In this document: positions 8,628 through 16,442 of the stretch, piece after piece
Layout of the letters: each line of letters opens with the position of its first letter
Position numbering within the stretch: position 1 is the first letter of the stretch
DNA from: JACJXF01 sp964349045
GTDB taxonomy: Bacteria > Bacteroidota > Bacteroidia > Bacteroidales > GCA-2748055
Direction: 5' to 3'
Length of the DNA stretch: 29,615 bases
NCBI GenBank assembly: GCA_964349045.1
Contig: CAYGFI010000042.1
Coordinates: 1 to 29,615, forward strand
Made by a program: the position numbers and the translations under genes
Notes under the pieces: model-generated
The model's input: only the letters and a program-made list of their open reading frames with translations
Told to the model about the DNA's origin: nothing
Database searches by the model: none

Positions 8628-10154
8628 ATGGGTAGAAATAGTTTCCTGATATTAAAAATCCTCCTTGATACCTTTCGGAAATACCCTGACCGTACGGCAT
8701 TTTATATCGGGGGAAATTCATATACTTACCGTCATTTTTATCAGAGAATCTCAGCTATTCAAAAACACATACTTTCAGAAGTTGAAGAAAGTGAAAAATA
8801 TATTGGAGTTTTAAGTTATGATCATCCGGACACCTATGCATCCTTATTTGCAGCCTGGTTCTCAGGGAAAGCATTTGTCCCCTTGAATCCTTTGAATCCA
8901 GCTGCCAGGAATGATGAAACTATTGACAGTATGAAACTTCGCTATATACTGAGTGCCGGTGAACCCTCAAATCTGGTGCGGAATTCTCCTTCAGTTCTGA
9001 TACAAACAAAAACGTTGAAGGAGAGTGATCTGAAGATTCATACAATAGAAGTTTCTCAGGAAGCTGATGCCTATGTACTTTTTACTTCCGGAAGTACCGG
9101 CCATCCCAAAGGCGTAAGAATAAACCGCAGGAACATTGATGCATTCTATCGTTCCTACCTGGATTTTGGTCCGGAATACACACACAAAGACCGCTTCCTG
9201 CAGATCTATGACATTTCCTTCGATGGTTCCGTTCCCTGTTACCTGGTACCCTTGTGTACCGGGGCCTCGGTATATACGGTTCCCCAGGATGAAATCAAAT
9301 ACCTCTTTGCCTATAAACTAATTCAGGAACAAGAGCTTACGGTGGTTAAGATGACTCCCTCAATCCTTTTTTACCTCCGTCCTTACTTCGATAAGATCCT
9401 TCTCCCAAAAGTCAGGGCTTGCCTTTTCGGGGGAGAGGCGCTACCGCTCACAATCATTGAGGAATGGATGAAGTGCGTCCCAAACTCATTAATACAGAAT
9501 GTTTACGGCCCCACTGAAGCCACCATCGATAGCCTTATGTACAATTACAATTCTGACGAATTTCAAAAAAAGGCCGAAAATGGTATTGTCTCACTTGGTA
9601 AACAATTTGGTGATTTTGAATATGCTGTCATAAACAATTCGGGTACTTCGGTTACCGATGGTCAAAAGGGAGAACTTTGTTTGCACAGCGCCCAGGTAAT
9701 GAGCGGTTACTGGAACGATGCTGAGAAAACAGCGCAGGCGTTTATCTATCTTGAAACCCTTAATGGCAATAAGAAATTTTACCGTACCGGCGACCTGGTT
9801 TCCCGGGATATTGATGGATTTTTCATGTATCATGGACGAATCGATGACCAGGTTCAGATCCAGGGCTATCGTGTTGAACTTGGAGATATCGAAAAGCATG
9901 CTCGTGACGCTTCTGGTGAACAAAGTCTTGCTGCAGTGCCATCCCGGAATAAAAACGGGAATATAAGTATAGTTTTATTTATCGGGGGAGAGGAACAGTC
10001 GCAGGAGTTCATTTTATCGCACCTGCAAAAAAGATTACCTTTTTACATGATTCCTTCAAAAATCATTTATATAAAAGAATTACCACGATTGAACACCGGA
10101 AAGACCAATCGTGGAAAGCTCACCGAAATAGCTGAATTTTATGAAAACCATTGA
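8628..10154 (+). CDS. Stand-alone amino-acid adenylation enzyme, DltA-like (AMP-binding)
   Basis: A 508-residue single adenylation domain, the size of D-alanine--carrier protein ligase DltA. It should activate an amino acid with ATP and load it on a phosphopantetheinyl carrier. Core motifs are present in order: A3 LFTSGSTGHPKG (151-162), A4 DISFDGS with Asp199, which in this family anchors the substrate alpha-amino group, A5 NVYGPTEAT (291-299), A7 YRTGDL (385-390), A8 GRIDDQVQIQGYRVE (403-417) and A10 NTGKTNR with the catalytic Lys492. No condensation or carrier domain is fused. The FCGE motif of DltA, whose Cys favours D-alanine, reads FGGE here (residues 267-270), so D-alanine is not a safe guess. 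It overlaps the following GNAT gene by 14 bases, and a carrier protein gene lies two genes downstream. Confidence 0.88.
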   Translation: MGRNSFLILKILLDTFRKYPDRTAFYIGGNSYTYRHFYQRISAIQKHILSEVEESEKYIGVLSYDHPDTYASLFAAWFSGKAFVPLNPLNPAARNDETIDSMKLRYILSAGEPSNLVRNSPSVLIQTKTLKESDLKIHTIEVSQEADAYVLFTSGSTGHPKGVRINRRNIDAFYRSYLDFGPEYTHKDRFLQIYDISFDGSVPCYLVPLCTGASVYTVPQDEIKYLFAYKLIQEQELTVVKMTPSILFYLRPYFDKILLPKVRACLFGGEALPLTIIEEWMKCVPNSLIQNVYGPTEATIDSLMYNYNSDEFQKKAENGIVSLGKQFGDFEYAVINNSGTSVTDGQKGELCLHSAQVMSGYWNDAEKTAQAFIYLETLNGNKKFYRTGDLVSRDIDGFFMYHGRIDDQVQIQGYRVELGDIEKHARDASGEQSLAAVPSRNKNGNISIVLFIGGEEQSQEFILSHLQKRLPFYMIPSKIIYIKELPRLNTGKTNRGKLTEIAEFYENH

Positions 10155-10911
10155 GGCTATCAGGAAAATTAACCGGGAAAACCTGTACTCGTTCTATATG
10201 AGTATTGGAAGTAAGGCCGGATTCAATAGAGGCACCGTTGGTTCAGCCCATTATATCTCAAATGATTCGATGGAATGGCCAAGTTATATTCTTGGGGGAG
10301 GAAAAATGACAAGAAGTAGTCTTTTAGAGATTTTTGGACAGATGAAAAACGGAATTCTGCCTTTCTTCTGGCTTCGGACTCCTGATGAGGATCCTGAATT
10401 TGAAGATTTTGCCGGAGAACATGGAATTCGGAAAATCAATTACTGGCGGGGGATGTACCTTGAAAAGGATACACCCTTTCAACTTCCAACTCCGGTCACC
10501 GGTCTTCTTTTCGAGGAAATTGTTAACCAAAAGGATCTAAAAGACTGGATCCATTTGGTAAACCGGGAGATCATGACCCACCGGGAACTGGGAATCAAAA
10601 ATTTCCTGAACCTGCTGGCCGATCCGTCTTTCAGGTTTTTCAGGGTTACTAACGGTAAAAAGACTCTTTCTGCAATTCTGATGTACAAACGTAACACAGA
10701 AACGGGAATTTATATGGTTTCCACTGTGTTGAGCGAGAGAGGCAAAGGCATTGGCAGGTGGATCACTGCTTCAGCAATTGACCGGTTCATCGCGGACGGA
10801 TGTAAAGATTTTGTATTACACGCTACTCCCCTGGGATACCCGGTTTACCAGAAACTGGGATTTGAGGAGTACTGTGAATATGGGATTTTTTGGATGCTTG
10901 GGAAAAAATGA
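10141..10911 (+). CDS. GNAT family N-acyltransferase
   Basis: A 256-residue soluble protein. The C-terminal half is a recognisable GNAT domain: a central strand TGIYMVSTVLSERGKGIGRW gives the acyl-CoA pyrophosphate-binding motif (R-G-K-G-I-G), followed by the alpha helix and the PVYQKLGFEE motif B. The N-terminal 130 residues are poorly conserved and may form a second, degenerate GNAT fold. The ATG lies inside the end of the adenylation gene (14-base overlap), so the two are almost certainly co-expressed. The donor may be acyl-CoA or the phosphopantetheine-bound product of the neighbouring carrier protein; the latter is inference from context. Confidence 0.8.
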   Translation: MKTIEAIRKINRENLYSFYMSIGSKAGFNRGTVGSAHYISNDSMEWPSYILGGGKMTRSSLLEIFGQMKNGILPFFWLRTPDEDPEFEDFAGEHGIRKINYWRGMYLEKDTPFQLPTPVTGLLFEEIVNQKDLKDWIHLVNREIMTHRELGIKNFLNLLADPSFRFFRVTNGKKTLSAILMYKRNTETGIYMVSTVLSERGKGIGRWITASAIDRFIADGCKDFVLHATPLGYPVYQKLGFEEYCEYGIFWMLGKK

Positions 10912-10956
10912 ATGAATTTAAAACAGATCATCCAAACATTGTGAATGTAAAAAAAG

Positions 10957-10964
10957 TAGCTTTG
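10957..10964 (+). promoter_or_regulatory. Possible internal -7 promoter element upstream of the carrier protein gene
   Basis: TAGCTTTG matches TAnnTTTG exactly and lies only five bases before the ATG at 10969, so a transcript from it would be leaderless or nearly so. A TTG at 10939-10941 is 15 bases upstream, shorter than the usual gap. The site may be a chance match in the 57-base gap between the GNAT and carrier genes. Confidence 0.25.
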
Positions 10965-10968
10965 CGTT

Positions 10969-11214
10969 ATGGATCAACAAACCATATTTACTGAAGTAAA
11001 ATCAATTTTCAGCCGCATTATTAATGATGCTGTTGAAGTAAAACCTGAAACAACCTCCCGGGATGTGGTTTCATGGGATTCCTTAAATCATGTGATGTTT
11101 ATTGCTGAAGTGGAGAAAGTATTCAGTATCCGGTTTGATCTTGCCGATATGCTGGAAATGCAGAGTATTGCCGCTATATGTAAAGGAGTGGAAGCGAAAC
11201 TCAAATTAAAATGA
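10969..11214 (+). CDS. Stand-alone acyl carrier protein (DltC-sized)
   Basis: An 81-residue four-helix carrier protein. The phosphopantetheine attachment site is Ser38 in the motif SWDSLNHVMF, a clear DSL-type site. The length is close to DltC (about 78 residues) and to discrete carrier proteins of secondary metabolism. It is not likely to be the fatty-acid AcpP, which normally sits beside fabF and has a much more acidic helix II with DSLDTVE. Its neighbours, a DltA-like ligase and GNAT proteins, suggest it carries an activated amino acid. The gene overlaps the next one (ATGA). No phosphopantetheinyl transferase is encoded in the window, so a cellular one would have to modify it. Confidence 0.9.
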   Translation: MDQQTIFTEVKSIFSRIINDAVEVKPETTSRDVVSWDSLNHVMFIAEVEKVFSIRFDLADMLEMQSIAAICKGVEAKLKLK

Positions 11215-12326
11215 TCCTGAAGGAAATTAAAATATCTGAACTCAATGCGTTCATCCAAAGCGTAGAATATTCCTCATGGAAGCATGTTCCTATAAGTCCT
11301 GCCAGGGCATACAGCCAGTCGTTGAATCCTAATGCTCTTCCCGATGATATTGTCTTAATCATTGCTCTGGACGATGAAACTGCCGGGCTTCTTGCCTACG
11401 CCGGAGCTCTTCCCTCGAAAACAGAAAAAAACGAAACCATCCGCTTTGCCTGGAATTCCTGCTGGTGGGTGGCTGAGGGAGTGGGTGGGGAGGTAGCAAT
11501 GAATGTATTTATCAGATTTTTGCAGGCATGGGGGAAAAAAGTAGCTTTTTCCGACATGACCGAAAAGACCTTCAAAATAATACGGAGCCTTGGATTTTGT
11601 CATACCATGCAGCGCGACGGAGTTGTTATAAACATCCGCCCGGGAATTGCCAGCAGACTGAAGGCTTTATGCATTTCAAATAGAAAATTTCATTTTCTTG
11701 CTAAACCTGCTTTGTTTTCGGGATTACCGTGGATTGCCGATCAACTTTATGAGTCCATTTGGTTTATCTTCAGGAAGACCGGTTTCATAGGGAAAATCTG
11801 TATGCAACCAGTGAAACTGGAGTTTCCGGAAGAAAAAGATTTTGAATTTATGCGAATTCAGGGAAAAGAAGATTTTCACATTCCTCAGACAGATGAGTTA
11901 AAAATGCCATGCTGGCTGGTAAAACCAAAACCTGAGAATATATTCCTGAAAGAAAAGTATTATTTCAACAGTTTTGCTGACCGGTTTTCAACATTCTGGC
12001 TTCGATGGGAAAACGATGGAAAAATATTTGCCCTGATTATGGTCAGTCTGAAAGATGGCGTGCTCAAAACACTTTACCTGTATTGCGAAGATGATTTCAG
12101 AAATACATTTCCCCGCGAATTCATGGCATATTGCTTTGCAACTCAGCAAATAAGGACACTGATCACGGCTCAACCTATAATCGTTAGCTATCTTTCACAA
12201 AAAAAGTCTGCTGTTCTTCCAAGGCGGTATTTCACTCGTTATTCGGCGGTTTCAAAAGATCTGATGCAATATTCAGGTAATGAACCAGTGTTGCAGGATG
12301 GGGACGGGGACTATAGGTTCACGTGA
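11211..12326 (+). CDS. Uncharacterised protein resembling a tandem of two GNAT folds
   Basis: A 371-residue soluble protein with no signal peptide. I do not recognise it as a named family. Residues about 45-145 show a GNAT-like order: strand pair, a CWWVAEGVGGEVAMNVF segment resembling motif A with a Gly-rich turn, then KTFKIIRSLGF resembling motif B. Residues about 235-350 repeat a similar order (FALIMVSLKDGVLKTLYLYC, then a helix and a final strand with LRRYFTRY-like ending), but lack a clear acyl-CoA loop. A double-GNAT architecture is therefore inferred, possibly with only one active half. The start overlaps the carrier protein stop by four bases (ATGA), so it belongs to the same unit as the ligase, GNAT and carrier genes. 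It may be the terminal transferase or a partner of the first GNAT. Confidence 0.6.
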   Translation: MILKEIKISELNAFIQSVEYSSWKHVPISPARAYSQSLNPNALPDDIVLIIALDDETAGLLAYAGALPSKTEKNETIRFAWNSCWWVAEGVGGEVAMNVFIRFLQAWGKKVAFSDMTEKTFKIIRSLGFCHTMQRDGVVINIRPGIASRLKALCISNRKFHFLAKPALFSGLPWIADQLYESIWFIFRKTGFIGKICMQPVKLEFPEEKDFEFMRIQGKEDFHIPQTDELKMPCWLVKPKPENIFLKEKYYFNSFADRFSTFWLRWENDGKIFALIMVSLKDGVLKTLYLYCEDDFRNTFPREFMAYCFATQQIRTLITAQPIIVSYLSQKKSAVLPRRYFTRYSAVSKDLMQYSGNEPVLQDGDGDYRFT

Positions 12327-12374
12327 TGAGGTGATGAATTGACGTATGTGTTTGAAGTATAGAGTAACGAAATC

Positions 12375-12446
12375 ATCACGATCATAACGACCATCACGAC
12401 CATCACGACCATCACGATCATCACGACCATCACGATCATCACGACC
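12375..12446. repeat. Eight-copy 9-bp tandem repeat at a convergent gene junction
   Basis: Eight consecutive 9-bp units run without interruption. The units are ATCACGACC or ATCACGATC, and the second copy has one change (ATAACGACC). The array lies between the stop of the double-GNAT gene and the stop of the ftsE-like gene, and its right end is three bases from the latter. Just upstream, CGTGATGA at 12322-12329 is the exact reverse complement of TCATCACG at 12373-12380, so the transcript from the left gene could fold onto the array. It is not coding: the frame that would read His-His-Asp repeats has a stop at 12365-12367 and no start codon before the array. Confidence 0.85.
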
Positions 12447-12449
12447 AAC

Positions 12450-13166
12450 TTAACTCATCTGCCGGCTTAAAAACTCAATTTCAGGATCATTAATTGTGGT
12501 CTCAACCAGTTTTCCTTCCGAACATTTCATAATCCTCGAAGGAAATTTCTTTAGCAGGTTATAATTGTGTGTGGCCATAACAACGGCTCGTCCGTTATGG
12601 CTTATTTCCAGAAGAATCTGCATGATATCTTCGGATGTCTTTGGATCGAGGTTACCTGTAGGTTCATCGGCCAGGATAATTTCGGGATTGTTCAGCAAGG
12701 CTCTGGCAATAACAACCCTTTGCTGTTCCCCCCCCGACAATTGATGCGGCATCTTATATCCTTTGAAACCCAGATCTACCTTTTCGAGAACTTCACCTAT
12801 CCGGTTATTTATTTCATATTTGCCCCGCCATTCAGTGGCTTTCAGCACGAATTCAAGGTTTTCATGAACAGAGCGGTCAATTAACAACTGGAAATCCTGG
12901 AAAACAATCCCCAGTTTGCGTCGCAGGAATGGGATCTGACTTTTTCGCAGCTCTTCCAGCTTAAAACCGGATACCTGAGCAGTTCCCGATTTCAGAGGAA
13001 TCTCGGCGTTTATGGTCTTTATCAGACTCGTCTTTCCGCTTCCCACTTTCCCGATCAGGTATACCAGTTCTCCCTTTTCAACCTCAAAATTAATATCTGA
13101 AATAATCAGATGATCCTTTATGGCAATTGAGACGTCATGGAATTCAATTATTTTATCAAGAGACAT
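12450..13166 (-). CDS. ftsE: FtsE-like ABC transporter ATP-binding protein
   Basis: A 238-residue single ABC ATPase domain. Walker A is GKVGSGKTS, the Q-loop region is FQDFQLL, the signature is LSGGEQQR, Walker B is IILADEPTGNLD and the switch His is in ATHN. The sequence matches the FtsE/LolD group, and the GKVGSGKT version is usual for Bacteroidota FtsE. FtsE works with the membrane protein FtsX to control peptidoglycan hydrolysis at the septum. No ftsX lies beside it here. I prefer the ATG at 13166; a TTG at 13175 would add three residues. The gene is divergent from the TPR gene and convergent with the carrier-protein cluster. LolD-like function cannot be fully excluded. Confidence 0.82.
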   Translation of the reverse strand: MSLDKIIEFHDVSIAIKDHLIISDINFEVEKGELVYLIGKVGSGKTSLIKTINAEIPLKSGTAQVSGFKLEELRKSQIPFLRRKLGIVFQDFQLLIDRSVHENLEFVLKATEWRGKYEINNRIGEVLEKVDLGFKGYKMPHQLSGGEQQRVVIARALLNNPEIILADEPTGNLDPKTSEDIMQILLEISHNGRAVVMATHNYNLLKKFPSRIMKCSEGKLVETTINDPEIEFLSRQMS

Positions 13167-13212
13167 CGTGTGCAATTTTATGGAAAGGTAAACGTTTTGG
13201 TAATAAATCCAA

Positions 13213-13236
13213 TAATTAACACCATAATGTTAATTA
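13213..13236. promoter_or_regulatory. Inverted repeat in the divergent ftsE / TPR intergenic region
   Basis: TAATTAAC (13213-13220) and GTTAATTA (13229-13236) form a perfect 8-bp inverted repeat with an 8-base spacer. It lies about 47 bases upstream of the ftsE start and 71 bases upstream of the TPR gene, a good position for an operator shared by both divergent promoters. The arms are AT-only apart from one C/G pair, so chance is possible. A near-match to the -7 consensus for the TPR gene (TAACTTTA, 13276-13283) is downstream of it. Confidence 0.35.
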
Positions 13237-13306
13237 AAAAGCTTTTTCAACTAAAATCAATGCTTTATTAATTCATAACTTTAACCGGTAAAATTAAATT
13301 GCGAAT

Positions 13307-16300
13307 ATGACAGTCAGAAGAACTTTGTTTCTCATTTTATTTTTGACATTGATACTTCCTCTGCAGGCTCAGAAAACTCAGATAAATTCTTTTCCCGACC
13401 ATAATTATTTTAAGGGCCTGGAATTATTCAGGATGGAAAAATACAGCGCCGCGCAGGAATTCTTCACAAAGGCTCTTGAAACCTGTTCTGCCGAAAAGTC
13501 AGAATTACGGGCCGGAGCTATGTATTATTCTGCAATATGCGCTATCGAACTTTTTAATTTGGACGCGGAATATAAAGTCTTTGAGTTTGTTAATCAGAAT
13601 CCCGAAAGTCAGTTGATCAATGATGCCCATTTTCGCCTTGCAGGATATATGTACCGGAAGAAAACATATGCCAGGGCAATCTCCTATTATAACAAAGTCG
13701 ATCGTTTCGTTTTAAATCCCCCGGAACAATCCGAGTATTATTTTAACAAGGGATACAGCTTTTACATGCTCAATGATTTTGAAAACGCAAGAGTATGTTT
13801 TTATGAAATCAAAGACATCGACAGCAAATATTCTTCCCCGGCATTGTACTATTATTCGCATATTAATTATGATCAGAAAAATTACGAAACCGCACTGAAC
13901 GGGTTTCTTCGCCTGTTGGATGATCCCACGTTCTCCTCAATAGCTCCTTATTACGTTACACAGATCTATTTCATGCAGAAGAAATACAATGAAATAATAG
14001 TATTTGCTCCACCATTGATGGATTCCATTACGGAAAAAAGGGCGGGTGAGATGGCTAAAATCATTGGCGACTCCTATTTCGCATTGGAACGTTACAAGGA
14101 AGCGCTGCCTTATCTTGAAAAATTCAGGGATACGGATAAGGCTCTCACTATTGGCGATCGCTACCAGCTTGCATTTATTTATTATAAGACTCAAAGATTC
14201 AATGAAGCTGCTGCCTTATTTGAAAGTATTGCATATACAAATAGTGAAATCAGCCAGAGTTCCATGTACAACCTTGCTGATTGTTATTTGAAAACCGGTG
14301 ATAAAAACAAAGCCCGGAAAGCCTTCAGTGCAGCGGCAAGAATGGATTATAACCTTACTATCCAGGAGGATGCACTATTCAATTATGCAAAAGTGACTTA
14401 CGAATTATCGTATTCTCCATTCAATGAAGCCATTCAGGCATTTAACCGTTATCTTAGACTTTACCCCGCTTCAAAAAGATCCGATGAGGCATATAATTAC
14501 CTGGTTGCAGCGTATTTAAACACAAGGAATTACAAAATGGCGATGGAATCCCTCGAAAAAATCAGGGAAAAGGACAATAATATGGAAAAGGCCCTTCAAC
14601 GGGTAGCCTTTTTCAGGGGATTGGAACTGTTTACTAACCTTAGATTTACAGATGCTATCACCAGTTTTGACCGATCTCTGAAATATTCGCAGTATGACGC
14701 AGTATTAAGAGCCAGAACGCTTTACTGGCTGGGTGAAGCCTATTTCAGGATGAACGATCCCGGTTCAGCAGAAGAATATTACAATATGTTTAAAACAGAT
14801 CCGGTTGCCTCAAAAGTTACCGAATACGCGATGCTTAATTATAGCCTGGGTTATGTTGCTTTTACGAAAAAAGATTATGTAAACGCCCAGAAATGGTTTA
14901 CAGATTATACTGCACTTGAGAAAGATCGCGCCGCCGTTACTTTGGCCGATGCATTCAACCGGCTGGGTGATACCCGCTTCATTGAAAGTAATTATACCCA
15001 GGCAATCGATCTTTATTCAAAAGTAATTCAAATGAATAATGCAGATGTTGATTATGCGTATTTCCAGAAAGGTTTCTGTCAGGGTCTGATGGATCAGCCC
15101 AAACTAAAGGTTGAAACATATAATAAGCTAATCAGTGACTATGCCAATTCAGCCTATGTCGATGACGCTCTTTTTGAACTGGGCAAAACTTACGCACAAC
15201 TTGATTTAACTGCCGACGCTTCTAAATGCTACCGACGCCTCGCTGTTGAATTTCCTAATAGCAATTACATGAGCCGTACCCTGGTTCAGCTCGGACTTAT
15301 GTCCAATAGTTCAGGGAATTCTACTCAGGCGCTTTCTTATTATAAGCAGGTGGTAAATGACTATCCCGGTACGCCGGAATCATCAAATGCACTTAAATCC
15401 ATTAAAGATATTTATGTAGATCAGAATAATGTGGATGAGTATCTGGCCTATGTTGAAGAGATTGGCAAAACCATCAGCAGAATGGAACAGGATTCGCTGA
15501 TATATTCGGCAGCTGAAAACGCGTATCTTTCGGGCGATTGTACAAAAGCAATCCATAGTCTGGATAATTATATTGCCCGCTTTATAAATGGTAATTTCCT
15601 GTTAAACGCTCATTATTACCGTGCTGATTGTTTGTTGAAACAAAATATGCAGGAAGAATCGTTTGTATCCCTGGAGTATATTATTTCACAACCCGCCAAT
15701 ATGTTCTCCGAACCTGCATTAGTGGCAGCGGCGAGGATTACATTCGGGAAATCCGATTTCAACCGGGCAGCTGAATTGTACCAAAAACTGATTGAACTGG
15801 GTGAAAAAAAAGACAATATCGCGGAGGCACAGATTGGGCTGATGCGTTGTTATGTAAAACTGGACGAGTATCAAAATACCATCTCGGCAGCAAATCAGGT
15901 ACTGATGCAGGATAAAATACAGGCTGAGATTAAACGTGAAGCCTTGTTTTCGATTGCCAACACGTATCTGAAGCAAAATGATTCGCCTGCCGCACTTGAC
16001 TGGTTCCGTAAAGTAGCCATTGAGGTTAACAGCAGAGAGGGAGCAGAATCAAAATTCAGGGTTGCCGAGCTTACTTTTATTCAGGGAGATAAAAAAAAGG
16101 CAGAGGAGGTAATCTACGAGTTTATCGACATGAATACCCCGCATGGATACTGGATGGGAAAATCCTTCATCCTTCTGGCTGAGATCTTTCAGGCAAATGA
16201 TGACGATTTCCAGGCATTACAGACACTTCAGAGCGTTATCGATTATTATACCGAAGAGAATGACGGTATAAAAACTGCTGCAATAAATGCAAAAAAAGTT

Positions 16301-16369
16301 ATTACCGACAGGCTAAATGCCCTCGAATCAGCACCTGTTCAGGAATCACTTGAGATTGGTGTGAATTAG
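13307..16369 (+). CDS. Large exported tetratricopeptide repeat protein
   Basis: A 1020-residue protein with an N-terminal signal peptide (about residues 1-21, ending LQAQ) and then TPR-type helical pairs along nearly all of its length. Examples are FKGLELFRMEKYSAAQEFF at the start and YNLADCYLKTGDKNKARKAF near residue 325, with many copies of the A-x-x-x-Y pattern. No membrane segment or enzymatic domain is visible after the signal, so it should be a periplasmic scaffold. It is followed 73 bases later by a beta-barrel protein gene, and TPR/barrel pairs of this kind recur in Bacteroidota. A link to type 9 secretion (compare SprE/PorW) is possible but not shown by the sequence. Confidence 0.85.
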   Translation: MTVRRTLFLILFLTLILPLQAQKTQINSFPDHNYFKGLELFRMEKYSAAQEFFTKALETCSAEKSELRAGAMYYSAICAIELFNLDAEYKVFEFVNQNPESQLINDAHFRLAGYMYRKKTYARAISYYNKVDRFVLNPPEQSEYYFNKGYSFYMLNDFENARVCFYEIKDIDSKYSSPALYYYSHINYDQKNYETALNGFLRLLDDPTFSSIAPYYVTQIYFMQKKYNEIIVFAPPLMDSITEKRAGEMAKIIGDSYFALERYKEALPYLEKFRDTDKALTIGDRYQLAFIYYKTQRFNEAAALFESIAYTNSEISQSSMYNLADCYLKTGDKNKARKAFSAAARMDYNLTIQEDALFNYAKVTYELSYSPFNEAIQAFNRYLRLYPASKRSDEAYNYLVAAYLNTRNYKMAMESLEKIREKDNNMEKALQRVAFFRGLELFTNLRFTDAITSFDRSLKYSQYDAVLRARTLYWLGEAYFRMNDPGSAEEYYNMFKTDPVASKVTEYAMLNYSLGYVAFTKKDYVNAQKWFTDYTALEKDRAAVTLADAFNRLGDTRFIESNYTQAIDLYSKVIQMNNADVDYAYFQKGFCQGLMDQPKLKVETYNKLISDYANSAYVDDALFELGKTYAQLDLTADASKCYRRLAVEFPNSNYMSRTLVQLGLMSNSSGNSTQALSYYKQVVNDYPGTPESSNALKSIKDIYVDQNNVDEYLAYVEEIGKTISRMEQDSLIYSAAENAYLSGDCTKAIHSLDNYIARFINGNFLLNAHYYRADCLLKQNMQEESFVSLEYIISQPANMFSEPALVAAARITFGKSDFNRAAELYQKLIELGEKKDNIAEAQIGLMRCYVKLDEYQNTISAANQVLMQDKIQAEIKREALFSIANTYLKQNDSPAALDWFRKVAIEVNSREGAESKFRVAELTFIQGDKKKAEEVIYEFIDMNTPHGYWMGKSFILLAEIFQANDDDFQALQTLQSVIDYYTEENDGIKTAAINAKKVITDRLNALESAPVQESLEIGVN

Positions 16370-16442
16370 TGAATTGATGTATACATTTATTTTTAGCTTC
16401 AGTGATTATAGTAGTTTAATTATGATTCTTAACCACAATAAA

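Noticed and set aside
10969..11214. Carrier protein considered as the housekeeping fatty-acid AcpP
   Set aside because: It is not beside fabF or other fatty-acid genes, its Ser motif is WDSLNH rather than DSLDTVE, and it sits in a unit with a DltA-like ligase.
12375..12446. Tandem array considered as a CRISPR array or as coding for a His/Asp-rich metal-binding peptide
   Set aside because: The units are 9 bp and contiguous with no spacers, so it is not CRISPR. The frame giving His-His-Asp repeats has an in-frame stop at 12365-12367 and no start codon.
16374..16442. Upstream ATG for the beta-barrel gene
   Set aside because: It would add 23 residues before a normal signal peptide. The ATG at 16443 gives a standard exported protein.
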